A stretch of DNA of 64,000 nt from Beijerinckia sp. 28-YEA-48 (GCF_900104955.1 NZ_FNSI01000002.1:62001-126000); one strand, 5' to 3'; counted from the stretch's first letter, positions 8,529 to 18,481 are shown. Made by a program: numbers and translations. Notes: generated by a model not told the origin, from the letters alone.

Positions 8529-10181
8529 CTATTGCGGCGGCAACCGGAAATGCCGGATGTTCTTCTGGTGCGCTTCGTCCAAAGCCTCCTCATATCCGGC
8601 ATCGGCATAACGCATCACGCCCGTGGTCGTATCGTTGGTCAACGACAGGGAGAGACGCTCATCGGCCGCTTCCGAACCATCCGCCACCAAGGTAACGCCG
8701 GCACTTGTCATATAGCCCGAGTAACCGCCGCCGCCGGAATGAATGGCGACCAGATCGGCCTGCGAGGCGCAATGGACCATGGCGTTGAGCAGCGGCCAGT
8801 CGGCAATCGCATCCGATCCGTCGCGCATGTTCTCGGTCATGATATTGGGATGCGCCATGGCGCCGGCATCGAGATGATCGCGGGTGAACGCCACCGGACC
8901 CGATAATTTGCCATCGCGCACCATCTTGTTGACCGCGAGCCCCAGTTCCGTCCGCTCGCCATGGCCGAGCCAAGCGATGCGCGCCGGCAGCCCCTCGAAC
9001 GGCACGTGCTGGCGGGCCAGCCTGATCCAGTTCGAGACAATCTGATTGTCGCCGAAACGCTCGAGCACCAGGTCATCGATCTTGCGAATGTCTTCTGGAT
9101 CATTCGACAGAGCCACCCAGCGGAACGGGCCGATGGCGCGGGCGAACAGCGGCCGCAGGAAAGCTTCGGTAAAGATCGGAATATCGAACGCGTCGGCGAC
9201 GCCGCCGTTCTTGGCATGGGTGCGGATGAGATTGCCGTTGTCGAAGACAACCGCGCCCTTTTTCTGGAAGTCCAGCATCGCTGACACGTGGCGCACGATC
9301 GACTTGATCGATTCATCCATCAAAATCTTCGGATCGCCGTTGCGCATCTCACGTACATCTTCGAGGCTGCGGCCAGCAGGCACATAGCCATAGACGAGGT
9401 CATGCGCCGCCGTCTGGTCGGTCACCACATCGGGCACGATGCCGCGACGGACGATCTCCGGATAGACTTCGGCCGCATTGGCGCAGAGGCCCACCGACAA
9501 AGGCTTTTTCTCCACCTGCGCCTGGCGGATCATTTCCAGCGCTTCATCGAGCGACTTGGTTTTGACGTCGACAAAGCCAATCGCCATGCGCTTGTCGATG
9601 CGGGATTCATCGACATCGACGCACAGGATCGCCGCCTTCGCCATTTTTCCGGCGAGCGGCTGCGCCCCGCCCATGCCGCCCATGCCGGCGGTGAGCACGA
9701 AGCGCCCGGCCAGATCGCCGCCGAAATGTTTGGCCGCGATGCGCATGAAAATTTCATAGGTGCCCTGAATGACGCCCTGGGAGCCGATATATTGCCAGTC
9801 GCCGGCGGTGAGGCCGCCCCAGCAGATCAGATTCTTCTTCGCCAGCTCGTAGAAATTCTCGGCCTTCGCCCATTGGCCAACCATGTTGCAATTGGCCATG
9901 ATGATGACGGGCGCCTTGGCATGGGTCTTGATGACGCCGATCGGCTTGCCCGATTGCACCAGCAGGGTCTCGCCGTCCTCGATCGTCTTCAGCGTCTCGA
10001 CGATCTTGTCGTGCGAGGGCCAATCGCGCGCCGCACGGCCGAGCGCGGCGTAGACGACGAGATTGTCCGGGTCCTCGCCGACGGCCAGGACATTCTCCAG
10101 AAGACGCAGCAGTGCTTCCTGCCGCCAGCCCTTGCACCGCAATTGCCCACCGGAGGTGACCGAGAATGTACGCTTCGCCAT
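8529..10181 (-). CDS. Urocanate hydratase homologue, candidate thiourocanate hydratase
   Basis: 550-residue urocanase-family NAD-dependent hydratase, standard length. The NAD-binding GMGGMGGAQ lies at residues 167-174, and VYAALGRAARDW, QSGKPIGV and TDQTAAHD are conserved. The active-site region is altered. Where classical urocanases read PLFC, with the conserved cysteine, this protein reads PLFA (Ala347) before GPFRW. The usual FDYGNNIR is FDNGNLIR (313-320), and the usual HHGGGVG is HSGGGGY (481-487). No HutI, HutH or HutG is nearby. Instead the gene follows DUF917, carbamoylase and hydantoinase genes, fitting hydration of 2-thiourocanate in ergothioneine breakdown. Family is certain; the altered substrate is inference. 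Confidence 0.85.
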   Translation of the reverse strand: MAKRTFSVTSGGQLRCKGWRQEALLRLLENVLAVGEDPDNLVVYAALGRAARDWPSHDKIVETLKTIEDGETLLVQSGKPIGVIKTHAKAPVIIMANCNMVGQWAKAENFYELAKKNLICWGGLTAGDWQYIGSQGVIQGTYEIFMRIAAKHFGGDLAGRFVLTAGMGGMGGAQPLAGKMAKAAILCVDVDESRIDKRMAIGFVDVKTKSLDEALEMIRQAQVEKKPLSVGLCANAAEVYPEIVRRGIVPDVVTDQTAAHDLVYGYVPAGRSLEDVREMRNGDPKILMDESIKSIVRHVSAMLDFQKKGAVVFDNGNLIRTHAKNGGVADAFDIPIFTEAFLRPLFARAIGPFRWVALSNDPEDIRKIDDLVLERFGDNQIVSNWIRLARQHVPFEGLPARIAWLGHGERTELGLAVNKMVRDGKLSGPVAFTRDHLDAGAMAHPNIMTENMRDGSDAIADWPLLNAMVHCASQADLVAIHSGGGGYSGYMTSAGVTLVADGSEAADERLSLSLTNDTTTGVMRYADAGYEEALDEAHQKNIRHFRLPPQ

Positions 10182-10189
10182 CTGGAACC

Positions 10190-11278
10190 TCAGCTTAATG
10201 CGTAATCGGTGAGATTGAGGCCGAGCGCCTTTTCGACGATCGGATAGACCGACGGATCGGTGACGCTGGACGAGAGCGGAATCACATTCTTGGCGATCCG
10301 CAGCACCAGAAGCTCGTCGCCCTCACGGATTTCGCCGACGCTGGCGGGAACGCCGTTCTTATCCAGCGTGGTGATGACATCGGGGAAAGTGGCAAGGCGC
10401 GCGCCTTGCGCATCCTGTACCGCCATATATTCATTCATCACATGCAAGGTGATCGCCTTGGCGCCTTCGTTGATGGTAATGGTACCAATATCGAAGGCTT
10501 CATTGGTATATGTGACCGCCTTCTTCATCACCTTGCCCTGGCCGATGATCTCGCCCTTGGTTTCCCGGCAGATGGCGTCGATCACCGCCGCGCCGCCCTT
10601 GGCTTCCGCGTTCAAAATCGCTTCACCCAACGCCAACGCGATGGAAATGCCGCCGAGCGCCGCATGTTTTTTGACATAGGATGCGGGCACGGGATTGCGG
10701 CAGGAGGCGATGAAGCCCCCGGACATGTCCGAGGCCGTGCGCAGGATCGGCGAGATCTTGCCTGTCGCGCCACGCACCACTAGTTCGATATAGGCGTTCT
10801 TGCTGCGGTTGCCGCCGACCGCCGACTGGATCATCGGCACCGGCGAATTGGCGAGGCCGATCGAACCCATGTCGCCGGTCGGATGCGCGCGAATGTCGCC
10901 GACCGCATCGATGACCTTGGTGCCGAGAATGGCCGACGGCAGCCAGGCATTCATCGTGCTCGATTTGCCGTTCTGGCCGATGATCAGCCCATAGATCGGC
11001 GCGCCCAATTCCTTCTGCACCAGCTGCACGGCCTTGACGTAATCAACGCCGAGCATCTGCCATTCGGTGGTGCTGGCCGGCGCGCCGATGGCGGCGGCGG
11101 TAGCGATCCAGGCGTCATCAGGCACTTCATCCATCGACACCAGTTCGGGCTGGCCGGCATTGACCGCCGCCGTGCCCAGCATGCGGCCGTGATCGGCCCA
11201 GCCGCCGCCACCCGCTGCGAAAACCGCTCCGCCCTTGCCGGCGCATTCCACGTCGCGCGCGTTAAGAATCCGTCCCAT
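10190..11278 (-). CDS. DUF917 protein, candidate thiohydantoin desulfurase
   Basis: 362 residues, full-length DUF917 family, with a glycine-rich N-terminus (GKGGAVFAAGGGGWADHGRM) and the family segments GLIIGQNGKSSTMNAW and HPTGDMGS. Members have been linked to removal of sulfur from thiohydantoin or S-methylthiohydantoin derivatives, and others are found beside hydantoinases. Here it lies eight bases before the urocanase homologue and eleven after the carbamoylase. In the known ergothioneine pathway this is where 3-(5-oxo-2-thioxoimidazolidin-4-yl)propionate is converted to hydantoin-5-propionate. A role as hydantoinase-like subunit or acetone-type activator cannot be excluded. Confidence 0.7.
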   Translation of the reverse strand: MGRILNARDVECAGKGGAVFAAGGGGWADHGRMLGTAAVNAGQPELVSMDEVPDDAWIATAAAIGAPASTTEWQMLGVDYVKAVQLVQKELGAPIYGLIIGQNGKSSTMNAWLPSAILGTKVIDAVGDIRAHPTGDMGSIGLANSPVPMIQSAVGGNRSKNAYIELVVRGATGKISPILRTASDMSGGFIASCRNPVPASYVKKHAALGGISIALALGEAILNAEAKGGAAVIDAICRETKGEIIGQGKVMKKAVTYTNEAFDIGTITINEGAKAITLHVMNEYMAVQDAQGARLATFPDVITTLDKNGVPASVGEIREGDELLVLRIAKNVIPLSSSVTDPSVYPIVEKALGLNLTDYALS

Positions 11279-11289
11279 TTTCGGCTCCG

Positions 11290-12543
11290 TCAGCTGTTGT
11301 GTCCGTCGAGAAGCCGCACGGCTTCATACATGGCGGCGGCGCCCGCCGCGATCTGTTCCGGCTCGGTCCATTCCTCCGGCGCGTGGCTTTTGCCATCGCG
11401 ACAAGGAATGAACAGCATGGCGCTCGGCGCGATCTTGGCGACGAAGGCGGCATCGTGGCCAGCGCCCGAGGCCAGGGTCATCGCCGAAAAGTCATAGCGC
11501 TTCGCGCCCCGCCCAAGCAGGTCGCGCAGATGGCTGTCGCAAGCCGTCGGCTGCGTGTCAGAGAGAATGGCGTAGCGCTTCAATTCGACATTTTCCTGAG
11601 CGGCAAAGGCGCGGCTTCCGCGTTCCAGCGCCGATTTGAATTCCGCCACCAAAGCATAATCCTCGGCGCGGATGTCGAAAACGAGACGCGCTTCGCCGGG
11701 AACCACATTGGAGGCATTGGGATGAATGTCGATAATGCCCGTGGTGGCGACGAAATGGCCCTTGCCCTGCCCCGCCAGCTCCTTCGCCCGCCGGTTGACG
11801 AAGAGCAGAAGCTGCGCCGCCGCCAGGCTGGCGTCGCGCCGATAGCTCATCGGCGTCGCGCCGGCATGATCGGCCTCGCCCTTGAAGACGACCTCGATGC
11901 GGGTGATGCCGACGATCGCTGACACCAGGCCGAGATCGATCTTGTTGTTTTGCAGCACCAGGCCCTGCTCGATGTGCAGTTCGAGAAAGCCGGCAACATC
12001 GGAGCGGCGCGCCTGCGCCAGCCGGTCCGGATCACCCCCAACGCGGCGGATCGCGTCCGCCAGCTTTTCGCCAGCGGCATTGGTATAGGCCAGCATCTTG
12101 TCGTCGAGCGCGCCGACCATGGCGCGGCTGCCGACACAGGAAATGCCGTATTCGCTGGGCTCTTCGGCCAGAAAATCCACCACTTCGACCGGGTGGCGCG
12201 GCTGATAGCCCGCATCCTTCATGGCGCGGACGATTTCAAGCGCGACGATGACACCGGCAATGCCATCGAAGCGCCCGCCCGAGGGCACGGTGTCGGAATG
12301 TGATCCGAGCATGATCGGCGGCGCGGCCGCCTCCGTGCCTTCCACACGTCCGATCAGATTGGCCGCCTGATCGAGACGCACGCTCAATCCGGCTTCCTCG
12401 AAACGCTGGCGCAGCCACTCGCGTCCCTCAAGAAAACGCTGCGAGAAAGAGCGGCGCGTGTAAGGCCTGTCCGGATCGGTAATGGCCGCTAGGGCCATTA
12501 TATCGTTCCACATGCGGTCCTGATTGATCGGCAGCTTGTTCAT
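11290..12543 (-). CDS. Zn-dependent N-carbamoyl-L-amino-acid amidohydrolase (HyuC/AllC family, M20)
   Basis: 417-residue amidase of the M20 carbamoylase/allantoate amidohydrolase branch. Metal-site motifs are GSHSDTVPSGGRFDG and EEPSEYGISCVGSRAM, and LELHIEQG is the signature of this branch. The dimerisation lid domain follows (GEADHAGATPM). It would release NH3 and CO2 from an N-carbamoyl amino acid. With the hydantoinase immediately upstream (one-base overlap, TGATG) the expected substrate is the ring-opened hydantoin; in the ergothioneine route that is N-carbamoyl-L-glutamate, giving glutamate. Allantoate amidohydrolase is the alternative, but no ureidoglycolate or allantoin genes are present. 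Confidence 0.85.
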   Translation of the reverse strand: MNKLPINQDRMWNDIMALAAITDPDRPYTRRSFSQRFLEGREWLRQRFEEAGLSVRLDQAANLIGRVEGTEAAAPPIMLGSHSDTVPSGGRFDGIAGVIVALEIVRAMKDAGYQPRHPVEVVDFLAEEPSEYGISCVGSRAMVGALDDKMLAYTNAAGEKLADAIRRVGGDPDRLAQARRSDVAGFLELHIEQGLVLQNNKIDLGLVSAIVGITRIEVVFKGEADHAGATPMSYRRDASLAAAQLLLFVNRRAKELAGQGKGHFVATTGIIDIHPNASNVVPGEARLVFDIRAEDYALVAEFKSALERGSRAFAAQENVELKRYAILSDTQPTACDSHLRDLLGRGAKRYDFSAMTLASGAGHDAAFVAKIAPSAMLFIPCRDGKSHAPEEWTEPEQIAAGAAAMYEAVRLLDGHNS

Positions 12544-13931
12544 CAGGCTGCGGCCTCCGCCCGGCTCGCCAGAACCGGATGCACGAAGGTGCCGTTGCCC
12601 GGCGCGGCCAGAACGTTGGTGCCGTCGAAGATCGCCTTGCCGCGCAGGAAAGTCGCCACCGGACGATACGGCAGTTCGATGCCCTCATACGGGCTCCAGC
12701 CGACGAAGTTGTGACCGCTCGCGGCCGCATCGTAGCGGCCCGGGCGATGGGCCATCACCGTGATGTCGGCATCGCGGCCCGCTTCGAGCGCGCCTTTGCG
12801 ATGGCCGATGCGGAACAGGCGCGCCGGATTGGCGGCCAGGAGGCGCGCCGCCCAGGTGACATCAAGGCGACGTTCGGTCAGCCCCTTCAGCAGCAGCGCA
12901 TAGAGCACTTCGAGGCTCGGCACACCGGAGGCATTCTTCAGCATGTCCGGATTGGTCTTGCGATCTTCCGACCAACTCACATGATCGGTGGACACCACTG
13001 TCACATTGCCGGCGGCGAGATGACGCCAGAGCGCCTCGACTTCCCGGCGCGGGCGGAGCGGCGGATTGATCTTCGCTTTGCCGCCGAGCCGCGCCACGTC
13101 GTTTTCTTCGTCGAGGGTCAGGTAGTGGATGCAAGCTTCGATGGTGTGATCGAATCCCTGCGCCCGATAGCCCGCGCACAGGTCATAGCCGCGCCCGAGC
13201 GAACAATGGACGATGTGCCCGGAGCAGCCGGCATCGGCCGCCAGTTCGTAAACCTCCGCCATGGCCAGGGTTTCCGTCGCCGGCGGACGCGACATGGCGT
13301 GGGCGCGATAATCGCGGATGCCGGAGACTTCCACCGCCTGAATGGCGGCGCGCACCATTTCGTCGTTCTCGTTATGAACACCAGCGATCAGTCCATGGCG
13401 ACCGATTGCCTTGAAACAGGCATGAAGGGTCTGCGGGGGGATGCGCGGAAACCGCTTCGGATCGGTGCCAAAAGTCGAGAATTTGAACGAGGCGGCGCCC
13501 GCCGCGACCATTTCGTCGATCCGCTTGGCGCCTTCCTCGGGATCGATCGTGGCATAGAGCGCAAAGTCGACGCGCGCCTGCGCCCCCGCCTCGTCAGCCT
13601 TGCGGCGAACGTGCTCGCCGGAGGACACCAGAAACCCTTCATCATAAGGCATGTCGACGATGGTCGTGACACCGCCGGCGGCGGCTGAGCGGGTCGACCA
13701 GATGAAATCTTCCTGGTCTTTCTGCGAGCGCGAATGGACCTGGGAATCGATGGCGCCCGGCAGCACATAGGCGGCGCCAAAGTCGGCTCGTTCCCTGGCC
13801 TGCGGCGGCGTGCCAGCGCCGACCCGTTCAACGATGCCGCCGCGAACGGCGACATAGCCATTGTCGATCACATGGTCGGTGAGGACGACACGGCCGGTTA
13901 CGACAAGATCGAAATCACTCATCACAGTCAC
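12543..13931 (-). CDS. Hydantoinase/allantoinase-family cyclic amidohydrolase
   Basis: 462-residue amidohydrolase of the dihydropyrimidinase/allantoinase/dihydroorotase type. The binuclear site is recognisable: Asp62-x-Gln64-x-His66 where HxH is usual, Lys150 (SFKF, the carboxylated lysine), His186 (GVHNE), His242 (IVHCSLG) and Asp316 (STDHVSW). The first metal-binding His is thus replaced by Gln, a change also known in some dihydroorotase-like branches. Translation starts at GTG 13931, directly after the livF stop, or at ATG 13922 (MSDFDLVV). With the carbamoylase it forms a hydantoin-opening pair; hydantoin-5-propionate is the inferred substrate. Confidence 0.85.
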   Translation of the reverse strand: MTVMSDFDLVVTGRVVLTDHVIDNGYVAVRGGIVERVGAGTPPQARERADFGAAYVLPGAIDSQVHSRSQKDQEDFIWSTRSAAAGGVTTIVDMPYDEGFLVSSGEHVRRKADEAGAQARVDFALYATIDPEEGAKRIDEMVAAGAASFKFSTFGTDPKRFPRIPPQTLHACFKAIGRHGLIAGVHNENDEMVRAAIQAVEVSGIRDYRAHAMSRPPATETLAMAEVYELAADAGCSGHIVHCSLGRGYDLCAGYRAQGFDHTIEACIHYLTLDEENDVARLGGKAKINPPLRPRREVEALWRHLAAGNVTVVSTDHVSWSEDRKTNPDMLKNASGVPSLEVLYALLLKGLTERRLDVTWAARLLAANPARLFRIGHRKGALEAGRDADITVMAHRPGRYDAAASGHNFVGWSPYEGIELPYRPVATFLRGKAIFDGTNVLAAPGNGTFVHPVLASRAEAAA

Positions 13932-14628
<697 letters not shown>

Positions 14629-14642
<14 letters not shown>

Positions 14643-15390
14643 GATCGTCGGCCTTTCCTACATAGGCTTCGCGAACAGCCTGATTGGCCATCACTTCGGC
14701 CGGGGCTCCATCGGCGATGATCTTGCCGCCGTCCAGCACCAGCAAACGCTTGGAGACACGCACCAGTTCGCTCAGATTGTGTTCGATCAGAACGATGGTC
14801 AGCCCTTCCGCATTGAGCGCGGCAAGCGTATCGGCTTGCTGCTCCGCTTCGCGGTGGTTGAGGCCGGCCAGCGGCTCGTCGAGAATGATGACGGACGGAT
14901 CGAGCGCCAGGGCGCGCGCTACTTCCAGCCGCTTGAGATTGCCCAGAGGCAAGGCGCTGACATCACGGTGTTCCAGGCCGCCAAGGCCGACCTTGGCGAG
15001 CATTTCCGCGGCGCGAGACGTCTGCATTACCCGCCGCCAATGGAAGGCGGCGGTCAGCGGATTGGAGGTGATCTTATATCCCGCCGCCAGCGCCGTGTTG
15101 TCGAGCGCCGTCATCGAGCGGAACGGCCGCACGATCTGATGGGTGATCGCCAGCCCCTTGCGCACGCGCTTGGCCGTCGGCAGACGCGTTACATCAGCAC
15201 CTTCAAGCATGACGCGGCCAGTGTCGGGCGTCAGAATGCCGGCGATGATTTTCAACAAGGTCGTCTTACCGGCGCCGTTGGGGCCGATCAGGCCGACGAA
15301 CTCGCCCTTCTGGACGGAGAAATTGACATCCGTCAGGGCTTGAACGCCGCCGAAGCGGATGGAAACGGATTCGACTTGCAGCGTTGTCAT
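14629..15390 (-). CDS. livG: Branched-chain amino acid-type ABC transporter ATPase LivG
   Basis: 253-residue ATPase, LivG type. Walker A GPNGAGKTTLLK is near residue 36, PLGNLKRLEVARALALDP stands in the place of the signature motif, and Walker B reads VIILDEPLAGLN. The signature is atypical, with LGNLKRLE where LSGGQ or LSYGQQR is normal, an oddity that may lower ATPase activity. It overlaps livM by four bases and pairs with LivF to drive the LivHM permease. Confidence 0.88.
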
Positions 15391-16235
15391 GCCTTGCGCA
15401 GCCTCCGTGTGAGCGACGTCGCGATCCCGGCGAGACCGCCCGGAGCGAACCGCATGACCAGCATCAACACACCGCCGAAAATCAGCAGCCGATAGTCGTT
15501 GATGAAACGGAACGCCTCCGGCAGCAGTGTCAGAATGATCGCCGCGATCACCACGCCCCAGGTCGAGCCGATGCCGCCGATCACCACCATCGCCATCACC
15601 GTCACCGACAGAATGAAGGTGAAGGAATCGGGCACGATGAATTGGGTGAAATAGGTGTAGAGGCCGCCCGCCAGCCCGGCGATCGCCGTGCCGATGGCGA
15701 AGGCCAGCAGTTTATAAGTGGAGACGGGAATGGCGATCGTCCGCGCCGCCTGCTCATCATCGCCCACCGCGCGGAACGCGAAGCCGAGCCAGCTGCGGTT
15801 GAGATAGAGACACAACGCGATGGTGGCTGCGGCAAACAGCAGGATCATCACCGCATTGCCCTCGGGGCCGAGGCCGCTGGCGGGAATCTTGCTGATGCCC
15901 ATTTCGGCGCCGAGCCACTTTTGCTTGCGCACGAAGCCGACGAACAGAAAGCTGACGCCGATCGTCGTCACCACGAGAAAATCTTCGCGCAGCCGCACGG
16001 AGGCGAAGCCGACGATGAAGCCGAGCGCGCCGCCCACCGCCATGCCGGCCAGCAAAGCGACCGGCACGGGATAGCCCGCGACCGCGCACAGCGCCGCCGC
16101 ATAGGCGCCCGCGCCATAGAAAGCACCGTGGCCCAGGCTGAACTGACCGCAGAAGCCGCTGATCAGATTCAGGCTGACCGCCAGCATGATATTGATGCCG
16201 AGGATCGAGAGAAGACTGTAAGCATACAGGGTCAT
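15387..16235 (-). CDS. livM: Branched-chain amino acid-type ABC permease LivM
   Basis: 282-residue inner-membrane permease. Family segments are NIMLAVSLNLISGFCGQFSL followed by GHGAFYGAGAYAAALC at the N-terminus and the coupling-loop segment RAVGDDEQAARTIAIPVSTY. About eight hydrophobic spans are visible. It overlaps livH and livG by four bases each. Substrate follows the operon; here probably a hydantoin, thiourocanate or betaine-like compound instead of leucine. Confidence 0.9.
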   Translation of the reverse strand: MTLYAYSLLSILGINIMLAVSLNLISGFCGQFSLGHGAFYGAGAYAAALCAVAGYPVPVALLAGMAVGGALGFIVGFASVRLREDFLVVTTIGVSFLFVGFVRKQKWLGAEMGISKIPASGLGPEGNAVMILLFAAATIALCLYLNRSWLGFAFRAVGDDEQAARTIAIPVSTYKLLAFAIGTAIAGLAGGLYTYFTQFIVPDSFTFILSVTVMAMVVIGGIGSTWGVVIAAIILTLLPEAFRFINDYRLLIFGGVLMLVMRFAPGGLAGIATSLTRRLRKA

Positions 16236-17098
16236 GCACGTGCCCCGGTCAGGCCCTGGGGACGCACCATCAGGACGATAATTAGAAACAGGAAGGCCAG
16301 CGCGTCGCGGTCGAGATAGGAACCGACCCAGATCGTGCCGAAGGATTCGACCAGGCCGAGCGCCAGCGCCGCGATCAACGTGCCGCGCATGCTGCCCAGG
16401 CCGCCCAGGACGATAATGGCCAGCGCCTTATAGCTGACGACAAAGCCCATGGTCGGCTCGACGAAATTGTTCAGAAGCGCGATCAATGCTCCTGCCAGCG
16501 CCGCCAGGGCCGACCCGATCATGAAATTCAGGTAGCGCACCTTGATCGCGTCAACGCCGAAACTGGTGGCGATGACGGGATTGGACACTGTCGCGCGCCA
16601 GGCGATGCCCATGCGCGTGCGCGTCGTGAACAGGGCCAAGGCAACCAGGCAGACCGTCGACAGGACGATCATCGCGATCTGCACCGTGTTGATCGTCACG
16701 CCGAACACATCGTAGATCTGCGTCGGATAGGGATTGCGCGTGAAGGTCAGCCCCTGTTCACCGAACACGATGCGGAACGCATCTTCCATAAAGATGAGCA
16801 GGCCGATCGAAGCGATCATCGCCACATAGGGCGGATGACTGAGCAGCGGCTGGTAGAGCACGCGATAGACGCCCATGCCGAAGATGGCCGACACGACGAT
16901 GGCCACCACGATGCCGAGCGCGATACTGCCGGTGGCATTGGCGACGATCACGGTGATGAAGGCGCCCAGCGCATAGACGATGGCGTGCGCGATATGAAGA
17001 ATCCGCAGCAGGCCATAGACCAGCGTCAGGCCGATGGCCATCAGCGCGTACATGCTGCCGAAGATCAGGCCGTTGAGAAGAAGATCGACGTAATACAC
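16232..17098 (-). CDS. livH: Branched-chain amino acid-type ABC permease LivH
   Basis: 288-residue inner-membrane permease. It has LLLNGLIFGSMYALMAIGL at the N-terminus, YGLLRILHIAHAIVYALGAF, and the coupling loop ATVSNPVIATSFGVDAIKVR, all LivH-type. The start appears to be GTG 17098. A 96-base gap with a strong hairpin separates it from livK, a layout that commonly lets the binding protein be made in excess. Confidence 0.9.
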   Translation of the reverse strand: MYYVDLLLNGLIFGSMYALMAIGLTLVYGLLRILHIAHAIVYALGAFITVIVANATGSIALGIVVAIVVSAIFGMGVYRVLYQPLLSHPPYVAMIASIGLLIFMEDAFRIVFGEQGLTFTRNPYPTQIYDVFGVTINTVQIAMIVLSTVCLVALALFTTRTRMGIAWRATVSNPVIATSFGVDAIKVRYLNFMIGSALAALAGALIALLNNFVEPTMGFVVSYKALAIIVLGGLGSMRGTLIAALALGLVESFGTIWVGSYLDRDALAFLFLIIVLMVRPQGLTGARA

Positions 17099-17138
17099 AA
17101 ATGTGATCCCACAGGAGAGACCGGATATCGAGACCGAT

Positions 17139-17176
17139 CGTCAGGGCCCGGGCTTGCGCCCGCATTGGCCCTGACG
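17139..17176 (-). terminator. Hairpin between livK and livH (attenuator or mRNA stabiliser)
   Basis: A perfect 10-base inverted repeat, CGTCAGGGCC (17139-17148) and GGCCCTGACG (17167-17176), encloses a second smaller stem (CGGGC/GCCCG). No U-run follows, so partial termination or protection of livK mRNA is more likely than full termination. Confidence 0.65.
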
Positions 17177-17194
17177 TTACCCGGGTGAACCGCC

Positions 17195-18367
17195 TTATTC
17201 GGTCGGCGGCGCGAGCAGTTTCAGATCATCGATCCAGGTGAAGTGGCGGAACTGCCCGTCCTTCACAATATTGACGTTCATCGGCATGTTGATTTCGCGC
17301 AGCGGATTGAAGCTGACCAGTTTGCCAGCAAGATGCGGGAAGTCCTTCGTGTTCGCGAGCGCGTCGCGCACCTTGGCCTGATCCAGCGTACCGGCACGGT
17401 TGATGGCGTCAGCCATCAGAACGATCGCCGAATAGACGGTCGCGCCGACATTTTCACCAGGATAGCCGGCGCGCTTCTGGAAATCGGCCAGATAGGTCTT
17501 CAGCTCTTCGTTCGACGGGTCGCGGTTGAGGCCGCCGACGATATAGACGCCTTCCACCGCAGGACCGGCGATTTCGATGAGCTTTTGCGCATCGAAGGCC
17601 TGCGAGCCGATGATCGGCACGGTGATGCCGGCGGCGCGGAGCTGCGTCACCAGCGGACCGCCAGTGAAGAAATAGCCGGTGATATAGACCGCTTCCGGAT
17701 TGTCGCGCTTGACGCTGGCGACGATCGAACCGAACTGCCGGTCGCGCAGCGGGTAAGAATATTCACCGAGAACTTTTATGCCGAACGTATCGACCGCGCT
17801 TTTGAAACCTTCGAGCGTCGCCTGGCCATAGTCGTTGTCCATCGAGATGACGGAAATCCGCTTCTTGCCGAGGGTGTCGCCGATGAATTTGGCGGCGGCG
17901 CGGCCCTGCGGCTGGCCAAGATGGACGGTGCGGAAGGCATATTCGCCGGTGCGCGTGATATCGGGATGCACGCCATAAGCGGAGATGAACGGCACTTTGG
18001 CGTTCTGGAAGATCGGCGCGGCGGCGCGGCCGGAGGCGGAATAGCTGCCCGACACGGCGAATTTCACGCCGTCCTGGCCGATCAGCTTATTGGCCGTGAA
18101 GACCGCGTCTTCGGTCTTGGCCTGATCGTCATAGGTCACCAGCTCGGCCTTCTGGCCGAGAATGCCGCCCTTGGCGTTGATGCGCTCGATCGCCAGCTCG
18201 GAGGCCACTTTGGCGGAGACGCCATCGGTGGCGGCCGGACCCGTCAGGGGAGCCTGGAAACCGATCTTAACCTGAGCGGCTGCCGGAAAGGCCGCCAGCG
18301 TACCGATCGCCAGGGCTGCGGCGCCTATTAAGGCGGAAGCGGAAACATAGGAAAAATGAGCTTTCAT
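17195..18367 (-). CDS. livK: Branched-chain amino acid-type periplasmic binding protein LivK
   Basis: 390-residue periplasmic binding protein of the Leu/Ile/Val-BP family (peripla_BP_6). A signal peptide ends near residue 31 (AALAIGTLAAFPAAAQ). The mature chain begins VKIGFQAPLTGPAATDG and contains INAKGGILGQKAELVTYDDQ, both typical. It is the first gene of the operon, divergent from the tandem-LysR gene across 181 bases. The ATG has GAGGG upstream. The family binds diverse ligands (amino acids, amides, urea, aromatics), so a hydantoin or thiourocanate-like ligand is possible. Confidence 0.9.
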   Translation of the reverse strand: MKAHFSYVSASALIGAAALAIGTLAAFPAAAQVKIGFQAPLTGPAATDGVSAKVASELAIERINAKGGILGQKAELVTYDDQAKTEDAVFTANKLIGQDGVKFAVSGSYSASGRAAAPIFQNAKVPFISAYGVHPDITRTGEYAFRTVHLGQPQGRAAAKFIGDTLGKKRISVISMDNDYGQATLEGFKSAVDTFGIKVLGEYSYPLRDRQFGSIVASVKRDNPEAVYITGYFFTGGPLVTQLRAAGITVPIIGSQAFDAQKLIEIAGPAVEGVYIVGGLNRDPSNEELKTYLADFQKRAGYPGENVGATVYSAIVLMADAINRAGTLDQAKVRDALANTKDFPHLAGKLVSFNPLREINMPMNVNIVKDGQFRHFTWIDDLKLLAPPTE

Positions 18368-18481
18368 CGTCTTACCCTCTACCTAGGACGGAGCCGTTTT
18401 CGGCATTGCGCTCGGATCGTGCCGCCTTCGTCAAAAGCGGCAATTCTGCGGCAGAGTAAGCAGCCCCGCGCGCATCGACCA

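Noticed and set aside
7417-8610. Long plus-strand open frame opposite the UbiD gene
   Set aside because: Mirror of conserved UbiD coding sequence, no family features and no ribosome-binding site.
8529-10181. Ordinary histidine utilisation (hut) operon
   Set aside because: No HutH, HutI, HutG or HutC is present, the conserved active-site Cys is Ala, and the partner enzymes act on hydantoins and carbamoyl compounds.
12579-13688. Plus-strand frame opposite the hydantoinase
   Set aside because: Antisense to catalytic motifs of the hydantoinase and compositionally like a shadow frame.
12543-13931. Reductive pyrimidine degradation or allantoin operon
   Set aside because: No dihydropyrimidine dehydrogenase, ureidopropionase partner, ureidoglycolate enzyme or allantoin racemase nearby; DUF917 and the urocanase homologue fit another pathway better.
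17243-18331. Plus-strand frame opposite livK
   Set aside because: Antisense shadow; livK has a secure signal peptide and family blocks.
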